Notes under the pieces: generated by a model | The model's database searches: none | Told to the model about the DNA's origin: nothing | Seen by the model: only the letters and a program-made list of their open reading frames with translations | NCBI GenBank assembly: GCA_013397695.1 | Contig: VYZI01000109.1 | Coordinates: 1,555,570 to 1,619,569, forward strand | Length of the DNA stretch: 64,000 bases | From: Centropus unirufus | Lineage: Eukaryota > Chordata > Aves > Cuculiformes > Centropidae | Direction of reading: 5' to 3' | Shown: positions 23,711-36,600 of the stretch, piece by piece | Numbering within the stretch: position 1 is the stretch's first letter | How the letters are laid out: each line of letters opens with the position of its first letter | Position numbers and translations under genes: made by a program

Positions 23711-26700
23711 TTTGTATGTTTCAATCTTAATTCAAGGTAACTTCCAAAACATAGCGAAGTTAGTTTTCCTCTGGTCTCCAGTTTTGCAGCACTACCAATG
23801 CACAAAAGGAGCTTCCTTACAGAAGGCTTTTCCAGAAGTAAGGAAGTAGAAATACAACTTACCCAGATGAGCTTTAGAGCACTCATTCAGGTCATTATAA
23901 CCCTTTGTGATACCAGCTTTTAACATGCCTGTACTAAAGTATCTGAACATACTGCAGCTGCATGTGTAGATCAACCATTTACAAGCTGATTGGAAAGGGG
24001 TCTGGGGCAAGGCAAAACATGTTCCAGTGAAAACAGATATAGTTTTTCCTGCACCACCCACATATTTGGAATGGGGATATAGATAATTTTCTTATTTCTT
24101 TCACAGTCCAAAAAAAAAGTTAAAACACTTAATTACAAGATACTGTATGCAACTAGGGAAATTAATCTAAACCAGAGAACTCTGATATTGCCAAGAAGAA
24201 TGGAAACAGTCAAGCTAAGTGCATGTAAAGAGCACAATTATTTAATAGTAGTGTTTCTCAACCTGTGAGGCATGCCTTTCTCAATGAGGTGGATGGAAAT
24301 ACAAATGAGGCATGCGCTATAATGAGGCACAAAGGAGATACTTACTGGCTGTGAGTGAAGCATAGGATAAATTAACTGTGATATACTGTTTGGCAGTGTT
24401 TAAATTCAGGTGAAACATATTTTTTTTCATTCCACCATGGTCCCACACACTAGAATTATATTCAGTAACTGCAAAAGAGTGTTATTTTTTATTATATCAA
24501 AAATATTATAGCTTTTAGAAGATCTTTTCTTTCCTAGTGGCATTCAACCAGATTTCAAGATATGTTCTTTGGGGCTATGGAGTGATGTTTACAATAAAAT
24601 GACTAAATGCTGATGTAGGTTTAGCAATATTAGGTTGAGCGCACCTTACTTTTTTCTAAACCTGGAAGTTATAATCATCCCCAGGTCAGTCTAATATACA
24701 AGTAAGAGCCTTCCTTGAGATACTGAGTTGTAGGCACAAGGTAAAGAGCCACGAATGAAACCTCATTTGCAGAAATCAGGTGAGTCTGTTCTTGCCCACA
24801 AATAGGGGAAGAAAAGATATAAAAGTTTATAACCGTAAAAAACTTGCATCTAAGCACAGTTTAAATAGTTTGATTCATGCTGATCTGTTTCAAACTTTTT
24901 TCATAGGTTATCTTGAAACTACATAACCAAGCTAAAAAACTGGACCATAGACCCAGATTTTTAATGGTTGAGTTTGGAAGCATATAAAGTTTTGTTTTTA
25001 ATCTTGTTGTAAGGTTTATAATTGTGTCAAAGTACAGAGCTTGGGGGTAGTTTATTTCCTGTCCTAATTTATTTTTTTTAACAATCTGTAGAATCAGAAA
25101 TAAATCTTAAAATGTAGTACATCTACATCCTACACTTATATTCCTGCTCCAGTATAAACATATAAAACATAATCCTGGAAAAATTCAGAATTACTTCTTC
25201 TGTGTCAAATAGAAAGTATTGGAAAGTTCTTCAAAGGTGAATCCTTTTGTTGCTGAAAGTCAGGTTCCGTCTCCCTGTCTCATAATGCTGCACAGTTTTC
25301 CAAGTAGTTTTATTGAGGCCAGGGTGAAGTTTCATGTTACAGTTGAGTTGACAGGTGTGCCACCAAAACAACATTCCTGCACCAAACAAAGGCCCTTGAC
25401 TACACACCCTTTCTTTATTCCTTGCATCAGCTCTCGTCCCAACTGGCTATACAGCAAGATGACCCATGATGCACAGTCAACAGGAAATGATCCCACCCCG
25501 TCTTTTTTTATAATTTTTTAATTTTATTTTTATTAACTCTGTTAGTTATAGCCCCTGAAAATCGTTTATCCATCAAGGCAGAGAGGTGGTTTTGCTGGAA
25601 ACCAAGAAGCAGCAGCATGAGGAGAGGTGGGGAAGAATGCATGTGAAATTCCACCCTGAAAAGCAGAATAAAAAACTGCTCATAGTAAAGAAAAACAGAA
25701 CCACTGACTCATTTTGTTAATCTTAATAAAACGGGCTCAACTGTGAGCCCTTCATTGGGCCATAGTCAGTAACCCATACACTCTGAAAGAACAGAAACAT
25801 GGGTACTGGGATTCCACATGATTTTTGCAGAGGGATCCGATGCAAAGAATTGGCACACAGTCCCTTTTTTCAAACGCACAGTTACCAAACTTCCCCAGCC
25901 ATGCAGCATGTGTGCTGTCAGTTAAAGCCTGAAGACGCATACAGGATGTGCTGGTTGTGCGCATCCCCTTCGCCCAGGGAAGAGGCTGTGTCTTGGGCTG
26001 AATGCCTGGCAATTCCAACTGAGAGCCATCTCATTCATTCGATGGCAAATAGCAGAGCCTGCTGTTAAAACACTTCCTCTTACAATTGTCTGTATGTTAG
26101 TGAGGTGTTTTCATGGTTTAATGGCAAAAATATCCCATAGCATAACAGCAAAATTATTCTCAATTATCTGTAGATTTTATATTCTATTTTAAGTAGAAAT
26201 GAAGAGATTGCATCCTTATTTACCAAGCACTGCTACCTGAAGTAAGAATAAACACTGCTAAATATTCCTGCATGAAACTGTTGGATTCAGTATGCTCACA
26301 GTATTCTTCTTTAACTGTCTTTATTATTCTCCTTATGTTGCTGAAGTGCTTCAAAGTTCCAGTAAAAGAGATTCTTGACTATGCTGACTGCCATACAAAT
26401 AAGACAGTGCCTGTTCATAAGGACTTCTTCTATAAGTTCTATCTCCACATATTACAATTTATTCACATGACTACTGAGTTTCAAGTCAACGACACTTCTA
26501 CTCTTCTATTATTATCTCATCTGGCTTGAATATTTAGTCAGAGTTGCATTTACTTCTTTGTATAGAAGCTGCTTTTTGCACATATTTGCATATAAAAAGG
26601 TGTTTTTATGTATTAATATGAGTCTCTCTAATATGTACTGCTTACATCCTGTTTGAGGAAGTGTCCAGGATACAGTAGTTAGAAAGAAGAAATAGAGTGG

Positions 26701-28736
26701 AATCAGAAAAAATAACTTATTTTGCAACATTTCATATGCAGACAAATCAGGAAGCACAAATCTTTTAAGGAAAGCATGCTGTTGTTAGGCAATCTTCTGC
26801 TTTGTTTTTGAACCATGTATCTACTCACTAACCCACAATTCTCACTAGAGAACAGATCAGAAAAGAAAGTTATTTTCCGTCATAGTTTTCTGTCTGTGAC
26901 AAAGCACAGAGAGACAGACTCACAAATTCTTAGAAAGAGCAAAGAGAAAATGAGTGACAAAGCAAGTAAAATAGGTTTCCATGAGGCATCTATATATGAT
27001 AAATATGAAATATGCTTAATGATTATAATATATATTTTCCAGGCGCAGCATGCTCTGGTTAAGTCCTGGTTTATTCTTGGCAGAGTTGCGTTTTGAGAAA
27101 TGATCTGTATGTGACTCATAGATGAAAGTCAGTGGGAAACATTTCCCATGTAGTTTTTAAATTACTTTTTATAGGACCATTTTAAGTGCCACAGAACTCT
27201 GTGATTTTCTATTAACTTTCTTCACAACGTCAAAACATTTGAAGTATTTATTTTAAAGGGTGTAATATCTATCCAATAAACACTAAAATTTCTTTCAAAG
27301 TATACTTGTAGTAACCATTTTTCACACATTTTCAGAAAAGTGTAAAACAGTCTAAAAGAATTATTGTTTCTATAACTGCTCTCCTCCACACTATATTCCT
27401 CAGGTTTTATACTCAGCGTTAGTAATATTTATTTTCAGGAATGCCACAGAAACCACAAATTTCAATTACATTTGCTTTCAGGCATGTAAAAGAAACACTT
27501 GTAAAAGGATTTCATAAAACTATGACGTTCACTGTTTCCTGAGAGTTAGATCCTGCAGTTTCTCAGTGCAAGTGCCTAGGCTGACCAAAACAACGAGCAC
27601 AAATCAAACTGCTCACTTTTCTGTCTGAAGAAAGTCAAATGAAAATAGCATAAAGAAAGTGGCACATTTTTCCAGAAATTCTCACTGTGTTTGAAGCTGT
27701 GAAAATAACTTCTGAATTTTTCTGCATGTCTCCACACAAAGAATATGTAGGTTCTTTTTTTCTTATTTCCTAACCATGAATTCATACATTAAGATTCCCT
27801 TATGACCATGAAAATATTGGCATGTCCAGCTTTGAAATAGGTGTTCCCTATCCCATGGAACAATTTTTTTTGTTTTAACTGAAAGAAAAACTTTCCAGCA
27901 TGCATCTGTATGTAATATACTTGATAAAGAGTAACTGAGAGAAAGTATCTGTTGCATTCTTTTAAATCCAGGACACATACAGAAAAAAAATTAGAAGACT
28001 TATGTTTGCTTATTTTCTTATCTTCCAGAAGAAAAAGGAATTTTTCCTTCTGCCCGTTATCAGCACAAAAATAATATTTATACTCAAAAGTGTGATCACA
28101 GGAAATGTTACTCAAGCATAAACACTGTTTAATGGGTGAGAGAGATTGGTATGTTTTGTTTCTATCAAAGATACCACAACAGTCATTTGTATGTAGGTTA
28201 TGCAATCTGTAAGCTATTGTTGTTGTCTACTTTTCAGGTGCCCATGTCATAGATTTTTCTCCTGGTAATGTTCCCATTGTATTATTCTATTTCTCCAAGT
28301 CAGTGGGAAAATGTTCTATATGCTTTTGTGCTGAGCACTTAAAATACTGAAACAAAATCATTAAAAAATCTTAAAAAATTAGGATGATACTGGGGAACAA
28401 ATGCTAGTGTCTTTTCTTAGCCTATTCAAAACAGTCCCACTTCTGTTACCATTTTTATAGTAATGTTAAGGTTGGAAAAGACCAAACTCACCAAACCCAG
28501 TAAGACAACAGGTAGAAGCATATGCCTGTTTCTGGTCTGGCCCAGAATTTATTGGCAAATTCTCCCTTGCAAGGACAGTTGCCTCCTGCCTTATGCACTT
28601 CCCTGTAATTTTCTTTGGAAAGTAATAAGTAGCAGTGGGACTACTGCCAGGGGAATTTCTTTTGTTTATTTAATGTCAAGCCAGAGAAACAGCTCAGCAC
28701 CTGTTTGTGTTTCTGCTTTTCCCTTTATCCACCTAG
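23711..28736. other. Unannotated single-copy sequence
   Basis: No gene is supported. A slightly GC-richer, CpG-bearing patch lies at about 25790-26060, with open frames on both strands (88 codons minus, 89 plus) that I do not recognise. The longest minus-strand frame outside repeats is 27789-28205 (138 codons), AT-rich and without a visible domain. At 28461-28500 the words GTTAAGGTTGGAAAAGACC match a CR1 3' terminus read on the minus strand, perhaps a minimal CR1 remnant, but similarity stops after about 20 bases. Confidence 0.5.
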
Positions 28737-30515
28737 AAACACAGAAATGTTTGGTGGCAAAACACCTTTGAAATCATCAAGTCTAACCATACCTGTCTAC
28801 TATTAAATTATGTACCTGGGCACCTCATCTACCCTTCTTTTAAATACCTCCAGAGGTGGACACCCAGCCACCTCCCAGAATAGCCTGCACCAGCACCTGA
28901 TAAGGCTTTCGGTGAAGAAATTTCTCCTGATGTCTAATCTGAACCTCATCTGGTGCAATATGAGGTTTTTTCCACTTTACACATTGACTGTCACTTGGGA
29001 GAAAAGACCTTGCTACAATCTCCTTTCAGTTAGTTGTAGACAGTGATAAGGTCTCCCTCAGCCTCCTTTTCTCCAGGCTTAACAACCCCAGTTCACCTAG
29101 CTACGTCTCATAAGTCTTGCTTTCCAGCCCTTTAACCAGCTTCATTGTCTGCCCATGTTTCGGCACTTCAATGTCCGTCTTGTAGTGAGAGGCACAAAAC
29201 TGAGCACAGTTCAGTTCAAGGAGCACCCTCAGCAATGCCAAGTAAAGGTTCAGAAACACTTCCCTGGTCCTGTTGGCCATGCTGTTTCTGGAGGACAATG
29301 GCCTTCTTGGCCACTTGGGCACACTGCTGGCTCATGTTCAGCCAACGCCTCCAGGTCCTGCTCTGCCAGGCAGCTTTCTACCACTCTTTCCCAAGCTTGT
29401 AGCCATGCACAGGGTTGTTGTGTCCAAAGTGCAGGGCCAGCATTTGGCTTCATCAAACCTCATGCCATGGGATGCAGCCCATTGATCCAGCCTGTTCAGA
29501 TCGCTCTGTAGAGCCACCCTCCCCTCAAGCAGATTGGCACATCCTCCCAGCTTAGTGTCATTTGTGACCTAACTAAGGGTACACTCAATCTCTTAATCCA
29601 GATCAGTGATAAAGATATTGAACAGAACTGGACCCAACACTGAGCTCTGGGGAGCACCACTTGTGACCAGCCTCTGTTAACTCAATTTGTCACGACTCTT
29701 TAGGCCTGGCCATCCAGCTACTCTTTAACCCAGCAGAGGGTATGCCTGTTCAGGCCAGCAACAGTCAGTTTCTCAAGCAGAATACTGTGAGAAAATGTGA
29801 AAGTTTTTACTGAAGTTCAGGTACACCACAGCCGAAGTCTTTCTCTCATCCATTAAGCAGGTAACCTTGTCATAGCAGAGATCAGGTTAGTTTGCCAGGA
29901 CCTACATTTCACAAATCCATGTTGACTAAGCCTGATCACTTGGTTGATTTGTGTGTGCTGTGTGATAGCACTCAAGATGACTTGCTTCATGACTTTCCCT
30001 GGCACCAAGGTTAGACTGACAGGCTTGTAGTCCCTTGGATCCTCCCTCTGAAACTTCTTGTAAATGGCCATAACATTTGCAACCCTCCAGTCAAGTGGAA
30101 TTTCCCTAGTCAGCCAGGATGGTTGGTAGATGATAGAAAGGGAGTTGGCAAGCAGCTCCATCAGTTCCCTAAATACCCTTTGGTGGATCCCATCTGTCCC
30201 TATAGGCTTATGAATGTCGAGTTGTCTGAGCAGGTCTCTAACAATGTCATCTTGGATCATTGGAGGTACGTTTTGGTCCCCCTCCTTCTCTTCCATCTCA
30301 GGAGGCTGAATACCCAGAGAACATACCACCTTACTATTAAAGATTGAGGTAAAGAAGGCATTAAGTACCTCACCTTTACCCTTCTCCTTTGTCACTTTTG
30401 TTCCCCCTGCATCCAGTAAATGGAGATTCTCCTTGGCCCTCCTTTTGTTCTTAATATCTTTGTAGAAACATTTTTTATTATCTTTCACAGAATTAGCCAA
30501 TTTTAGTTCTACCTC
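28737..30515 (-). mobile_element. CR1 LINE, about 1.8 kb, 5'-truncated
   Basis: This is the longest mobile element in the window. Its 3' end is at 28737, where a diverged reverse complement of the CR1 terminus is visible (ACAGAAATGTTTGGTGGCAA, then ATCATCAAGTCTAACCA). It extends through the 3' UTR, the ORF2 tail and most of the reverse transcriptase region to about 30515, where homology is lost. Read on the minus strand, the RT palm region shows a stop (TAG, 29569-29571) just before the position of the catalytic F-A-D-D box, which itself has decayed to V-T-N-D (29557-29568). The element is therefore dead. Many short frames on both strands between 29100 and 29520 are shadows of it. Confidence 0.93.
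29853..30500 (-). pseudogene. CR1 ORF2 reverse transcriptase fragment (215 codons open)
   Basis: This is the longest open frame in the window and encodes the N-terminal part of the CR1 reverse transcriptase domain. Recognisable family landmarks, in order, are NAFFTSIFNSKV (about residues 47-58), LRQLDIHKPIGTDGIHQRVF (91-110), the DWRVANVMAIYKKFQREDPR region (137-156), YKPVSLTLVPGKVMKQVI (158-175) and SQHGFVKCRSWQTNLI (192-207). In active copies these read close to KSMGPDG, NYRPVSLTS and SQHGFTKGKS, so several residues are changed. The frame ends in a stop inside the domain, and the catalytic palm lies beyond it and is broken. There is no endonuclease domain. It is a relic, not a host gene. 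Confidence 0.9.
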
Positions 30516-32549
30516 TAATGAACATCAAATGAGACAAAATAAATTTTGTGTATTTTAAATTACAAACCAGTTTATGATCACCTATGAAAACTTCTTAAAA
30601 TATGAGGAAAACAATAATTATACTTTCCTTTATAACTGTCATCTCCTTTCAAATCTAAGCACTGTAAATATGCATTATTATCAGTTAGATTTAATTACCT
30701 GAAGCCAGGTGCACAATTCCATGGGATATCACAGGTAGGTGGTGACACTATGGAATTCCCTTTTCTATATCCTGGAATAAAGTCAGGAGCAGCAAAAACC
30801 TGCAAAATGTTCCCACCTCAATCCTTACTCATTACCTCCCTGTTGACGTCGCAGGACTTGGTGTCTAAAGGATGAGAATTTGGTAAGATCTTGCAGGGTA
30901 ATAACATTGTTGTCTCAGACCATGTTTTAAGTCCCCACTGTTTTCCCAGGGGCTTCAGTAAGTTACTATCAGGGCAATCTGGTGTGTTTGTGCGTTTATC
31001 ATTCCTCTGGTTTTGCACAGAAATAGAATGAACAGACCAAAGCAGTTAAGGAATTGGTGCCAGATACAAAAATTAAATCCAAATGAGTCCATGAGGCAAT
31101 AAATCACAGATGATTTTGGCATGTAAAACCTCTTCATTTTTAAATGCTGAGAATGCACTTGCCGTGGCCCAAGAATAGATTAGTTTTCATTCATTTGTAA
31201 TCAAAGCCATAGTACATAGGACATGCTGGAATCAGAAAAGTGAGTACAAGAAAATGTTTGGAAAATCTCAGATTTCCCAGGAATTTATCTAATGAATGCA
31301 AGGATTTCTTGTCATTTCTAAACTTTCTACTTATTAAAGTTTTTCTCAACTTTTTTTTTTTTTTTTCCCCAGGACAGTCAGTCAGGTCTAATTTATTTTA
31401 TTTGTACAAATAAAACACTATGGAACTCAAGCTGAAAGAGCTCACAGATTGAAGCCAGGAGATTAACTGATCATTCTCAGGTTTTCCCCAGTTCACTGGG
31501 TGGTTCTTTCTTTACTCCTTTCCATCCCCCTGCTTCCCCTTCCTTCACTGCTGATTTTAATCAAAGATAAAGGAAGTGACTGTTTTCCATAGAGCATGTT
31601 GATATTTAGTGAAAAAATAAGGAGTGGGGGAGTGAAAGGTGTATAAAAAAATTTTTAAAAAAAGTTTACTGCTAAATTTCTTTTTATCTTTGCCAAATGC
31701 TATTCAAGTGTGGGAATGGATGGAGCTGGCAGTCACTTTCACTAAGCCGGAAATACCATCTTTAATAAATTCAGTTAAAGGACTAGATGAACACATAAAT
31801 CTCTTTGTATATGTGTGAGAGCAGTAGTGTTATGTCAGAGGAGATCTTAGAGCATTTAGCAGAGATCGGAGGTCAGCCTTTTTGCTGTCTTTTTCCTTGA
31901 GCCTTTCTGACACCCAATATAAAGCTGAAATATTTATACTTAAATGAGTACTGCTAATGCAGGATATTGAGGTCATCAGCATGAGAACAAAATTACAATA
32001 GCCCGCGTAAAAAATTATACAAGCTTCTTCAAGTTGCTATTTTTAATTGCACTGAGACTCCCTTTTCCTTCATTCCATCTCCCAAAGCCAATATTTTATT
32101 TAGTTATGTGTAATCCACCCTTTAATTTCTGAGCATATCCAAGGCTCAAACTCTGCTTGAAGGGTTCGCAGAAAGTGTTTACTATCATTACATTCTAGGG
32201 CTTTGGTAGTTTCGTAGGAATTTTGAACAATATTTTAGATTAATTAATCTACTGCTGGTTCTGCTAAGTGTATTAAACTCTTTCTCAAATTTGCAATTAC
32301 TTTTTGCCATGTCTTCACAGACCATGTACCCTGCAGCCATGTTTGCTGCTGATGGAGCCAAGCAACTCTCTATTCTGTCCTAATTTGTGCTGCTGAAATG
32401 TTACCAAAGTGCTTATGCTGTTCCTGCTTTGGTCTGTTCCTGGTTAGTATATAACCTAAAGTTATCTCCAACCCCGTCCTCATGGATCATGGGAGCTTTG
32501 TTCTGCTCTTTTCCCCTGTCCTCTGGCTCATGAGGCTGAATACCTAGGG
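30516..32549. other. Single-copy sequence between two CR1 copies
   Basis: No gene is seen. A T16 run (31351-31366) followed by CCCCAG looks like a strong splice acceptor on the plus strand, but what follows (GACAGTCAGTCAGGTCTAA) meets stops quickly, so an exon is not supported. The region 31900-32400 has a non-repetitive, TAAT-containing texture and includes the 16-bp palindrome listed separately. Confidence 0.5.
32236..32251. promoter_or_regulatory. Perfect palindrome of homeodomain-type sites
   Basis: TAGATTAATTAATCTA equals its own reverse complement over 16 bases. It contains TAATTA cores and two outward TAATCT half-sites, the layout bound by dimers of paired-type homeodomain proteins (TAATCY is also the OTX/bicoid-type site). 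Binding in this genome is inference only. AT-rich DNA makes short palindromes of this kind, though 16 bases is longer than usual. Confidence 0.25.
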
Positions 32550-33668
32550 AAGTCCTTGTGACCTGATGAGATGCATCCATGGATCCTAAGGGAACTGGCA
32601 GATGAAGTTGCTAAGACACTATCCATCATAACTGAGAAACTGTGGCAGTCCAGTGAAGTTTCCACTGATTGGAAAAGGGGAAACCTTTTCCCACTTTTGA
32701 AAAATAAAAAATAAAAAAAGTTGGGTTGGTACTGGGACAGTAGTGGTTTAACAACTTTAACAGCCATGTGGACAATAGGATTGAGGGCATTCTCAGCAAG
32801 CTTGCTGATGCGGTCCAGTTGACACATTGGAGGGAAAGGATGCGATCCAGAGGGACCTTGATGGGCTTGAGAGGGGAGCCTGTGTGAACTTCATGAAGTT
32901 CAACAAGTCCAAGTGCAAGGTCCTACACGTGGGTCAGGGCAATCCCAAGCACAATTACAGGCTGAGTGGAGAATATATGGAGAGTCACCCTGAAGAGAAG
33001 GGATTGGGATGCTGGTAGATGAGAAACTCAACATGAGTGCAACGTGTCCTTGCAGCCCAGAAAGCCAGTCATATCCTGGGCTGCAACAAAAGAATTGTGG
33101 CCAGCAGGTTGAGGGAGGTGATGGTCCCCCTCTGCACTGGTCTCATGATATCTTACTTGGAGTACTGCATTTAGTTCTGAAGTCCTCGGCACAAGATGGG
33201 CATGGATCTGTTACAGAAAATTCAGAGGAGGTCCACAAAGATGGTCAGAGGGCTGGAGCACTTCCAATATGTGACAGGCTGAGAGAATGGGGCTTATTTA
33301 GTATAGAATAAAGAAGACCTTATGGCAACCTTCCAGTACTCAAAAGGGACCTACAGGAAAGACGAGGAGGGATTCTATCAGGGAGAGTGGTGCTAGAATG
33401 AGGGTTAATGGTTTTAAACTGAAAGAGGGTAGATTTAGAACAGACATTCGGAAGAAAGTTTGTCCTGTAAAAAGATTCCTGTGAGTCATTGGAATAAGCT
33501 GTCCAGAAAGTAGTGGATGCCTCATCCCTGGAGGTATTCAAGGCCAGTTTGGATGGGCTTTTGAGCAACCTGACCTAGTGGAAAGTATCCCTGCCCATGA
33601 CAGGGGGGATTGAAACTAGGTGATCTTTAGGGTCTCTTCCAACCTAAACCACTCCATGATTATATGAT
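32550..33668 (+). mobile_element. CR1 LINE, internally deleted, with intact 3' end
   Basis: CR1 homology begins near 32550 with reverse transcriptase wording (ATGAGATGCATCCATGGATC, GGGAACTGGCAGATGAAGTT) and runs to about 32725. It then jumps over much of the palm region and resumes at about 32735 with TTGGTACTGGGACAGTAGTG. It continues through the ORF2 tail and 3' UTR to the terminal ACTCCATGATTATATGAT at 33668. At about 32795-32815 a further small deletion removes the second aspartate of the catalytic F-A-D-D box. The copy is on the plus strand, opposite to the 28737-30515 copy. It is non-autonomous. Confidence 0.93.
32827..33018 (+). pseudogene. CR1 ORF2 remnant after the palm domain
   Basis: This open frame of 63 codons reads as the CR1 ORF2 segment that follows the catalytic site. 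The visible landmarks are AIQRDLDGLERGACVNFMKF and then KCKVLHVGQGNPKHNYRL. The usual family wording is almost unchanged, but the frame is broken both upstream (deletion of the palm) and downstream (shift near 33010, after which frame 33009-33311 is out of phase). It has no function of its own. Confidence 0.85.
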
Positions 33669-36600
33669 ATATCTCTATATCTGACTAAAAGTCACCTTTA
33701 TATTTTAAAAATCACCTGTGAACACGAGGCATCCTGAAGTATTTCAACATCATTTCGTTCTGATATGCTTTCCATGTCTTGACTTTAATATTCAAATAAT
33801 GTTGTCAGTGACTCACTAAGACTGACGAACAGATTGTTGCTGTAGATTTTGTTATTTGGAATAATACCACGCCCCTCCTTCTCAGCAGTGCCCATTCCAA
33901 GCTCAGTCATCGGCTAAAGGCAAAGTTTGTCCCCATTTTTTCTCATGTTTTTCCTTCATTTATGCTTTCTTTTAATTTTTTTTGGTTTTGTCTATATTAT
34001 TTTGGGCAGACTTTTAAATTCATTCATTTAATGAGTGTAAAGGGCTTAAAAAAATAGGTAAGTGCAAATATAGTTTTAAGATTGTTTTTAATGAAAAAAA
34101 AAACATCCTGCAAACTTATTCTCTGTCCCCTTATACAGCCGATATTGCTTAGTTTATTGATACAAGTCACAAATAGCTTCAAGTAATGAGTAATTTAAGT
34201 CTCTTAGGTAATGTTCCAAAAATCTGTCACAAAAGAATGATCACACCATAGACAGTCTCTATACAGTATTTTTAAGTTAGTTCAAATCTCAGTACAATAT
34301 TTGCTAAGTAGAATATTTATTTCACAGGTTTCCCAAAAGTGGCCATTCAGTAACAAATACAATTGAAAACCCCAAAACAATGACATAGAAATAACTTCAG
34401 GTATTATGAAGCAATTACCATTACATAATTAATAATAATGAATGTGTTGTTGCTCCTTCAGGAAACATTTCTAGATTTGCACTTATTTTTCTGTTTTCAT
34501 TTCTGAGCAAGATAGTATAAACTGAAAGAACCAATTAGCAATTTTAGTAAAAAATGTATCATGGAAACAAACTCATCCTTTTTTTTTTAATATTGTGACT
34601 GGGGAGAAAGTTGAGGAGATAGAGATGGGAAATTAAATTAGTTCTGCTGGTAAATTATATTCTTAGGTCTTCTCCAGCAGTGACTTCTTGGTTTTGCAGC
34701 AAATGCCTCTAATATTTTCCAATTCAGATGGCTCCCTTGCTGTGAGCCTTCTTGCTATGAGGCCACCTGGGATCAAAGCTACTTTCCCCCTCCTGTGGTC
34801 TCAACTAACTCCATTAACTCTAATTACAAACACTTCTGTTATACCAACCAGATTTTATGGCTTCCAATGAGTGAGGCTCATAGAGCAGGCTAAAGCCTAT
34901 ATGATCCTACTCCCAGTTTCTTCTTCAGCATTATTGCTTGCCATACATTAACCTCATGCATGGCTGGCTCTCAGCTAGAAACACTTTGCTTTTTCCTTGT
35001 GTAAGCAAAAAAAAAATGCTTAAATTGTGTCTTGAAGTACATGATTCCAGAAATGAATGAACTTGACTGAGGCAAGAACTTTATAAGTTTTAACTTTTCA
35101 TACATAACATGATGCCCAGAAAGGTCTAATAGTGTTTATTGTTGCCATAACCATATTTTCTTACTACACAATAATATGAAGAAAAACTGTGTCATTCTAG
35201 ATATGTAAGTCACAGAGAAACATATATTGCTTGTCCTCAGCTTGTTTCTTGATGTCAAGATTTTTCAAACTGTCCTTTGAAGCTTCAGTAAATAGAAGTT
35301 GAAAACTTTCACTTTAAATTAACAAGGATTGCACATGAAGTGACAGGGGTGTTGAGGATACTACCCAAAAGGTGCTAAACCAAACAGTTCTGGATTTATA
35401 TGTTAACTGTTGCAGGTGAAAATTGCCTTCCAGGAACTGTGGAAAGGAAAGCCTAACACTTCGCAGAGATGCAGAACCAAATGTGCTCTGTGGCTGAAAA
35501 AGCCTCCTCAGTCCCTGCTATTCTGAGAGCTAAGATACATTTGTTGGTGATTAAATGTCCTCAACGTTACTGCCATTTCTCAAAAAATTAGGAGAAATCT
35601 TTTCAGTTATAAGCATCCGAAACTGCTCCCACAGTTGGAGATGGATTCCAGTAGTTATTTGTGAAAAGAAATGCCTAAATTCAGATTAGTCATAATCACT
35701 TCTTAACTAACCAAAGCTGTAGCAAAACACTAACAGAGTTCAAGATGTGACCCAGCCCTGCTGGTTGTTTCTCAAATCTGTGTTCTATTTTCTAGGAAAA
35801 AAAAAAGTGCTAATGGAAATTATTTTATCAATTAAACACCTTGGGAGCAATAAAATATATTATCATTATCCTTTCAGGGAAAAAGAAAAGAACCAAAGCC
35901 CCTTATTTAATTTCAGCTTAACTCTGTTTTTAAATCTAAATATGTGAAACATTTCTTCTTAGTGTTATTCTTACTCAGACAGATTCTGGCTGCATAAATT
36001 TGGAGTTTATCTGAGAAAAGACAGTGTTGAACTTATGTCCATGATCACAACCTGGCTTCCAGCCATACAGGAAAATAGAGAGCCATAAACTGTCCACTTA
36101 TTCCCTAGGCATCTCAGGTTTAAGCTCAAGAGAAATAATTTCCAGAGAGTAACTACTTCCCATTTGTGTGTTTGCCAGGACTGAGACCGTTGGGATAAAT
36201 AATCCCATTTTCCCTCCCAGTTTCTCCAGAAGAGATCAACCAATGTGTGTGTACTGACTCAGCAAAGAGAAGATGCTCTTCAGAACACAGACCTGGTGTC
36301 AGATATTTCCCCTTTAAAAGTAAAGAGGTCATTAAGAGAATGACAGTCTGCCTTCAGGGCTGCTGCCAAGAATGTGTGATAGAGTATATTCACTCTAATA
36401 ACTATTTTAAGGTTTAAAATTTAGTATTAAGATTTTATTGTAATTGTTCTCCATCTTCAGATGTACAAGAGTTTTACCTGTTCCTATACAAAGGATTTAC
36501 CCTGAAGTCTACTTTCAGCCTTTAACACTGCTAGTTATGTCAGGAATTTAATTTGTAAAGGACATAATAAAAGGAGGAGGAACAGCGCAGCCAAGCTGAA

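Noticed and set aside
27789..28205. 138-codon minus-strand frame, the longest outside repeats
   Set aside because: With roughly one stop per 16 codons in this AT-rich DNA, one or two frames of this size are expected by chance. The translation shows no domain or biased pattern.
28461..28500. Possible minimal CR1 3' end
   Set aside because: The match (GTTAAGGTTGGAAAAGACC) is only about 20 bases and is not followed by CR1 wording, so I did not call it as an element.
29101..29511. Cluster of five overlapping frames on both strands
   Set aside because: All fall within the decayed reverse transcriptase and tail region of the CR1 element at 28737-30515.
31351..31372. T16 followed by CCCCAG as a splice acceptor
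   Set aside because: The downstream sequence has stops in all frames soon after and no donor that would give a sensible exon. A simple T-run is enough to explain it.
34891..34915. Similarity to 51732-51756
   Set aside because: About 21 of 25 bases agree but the flanks do not, so a dispersed repeat is not supported.
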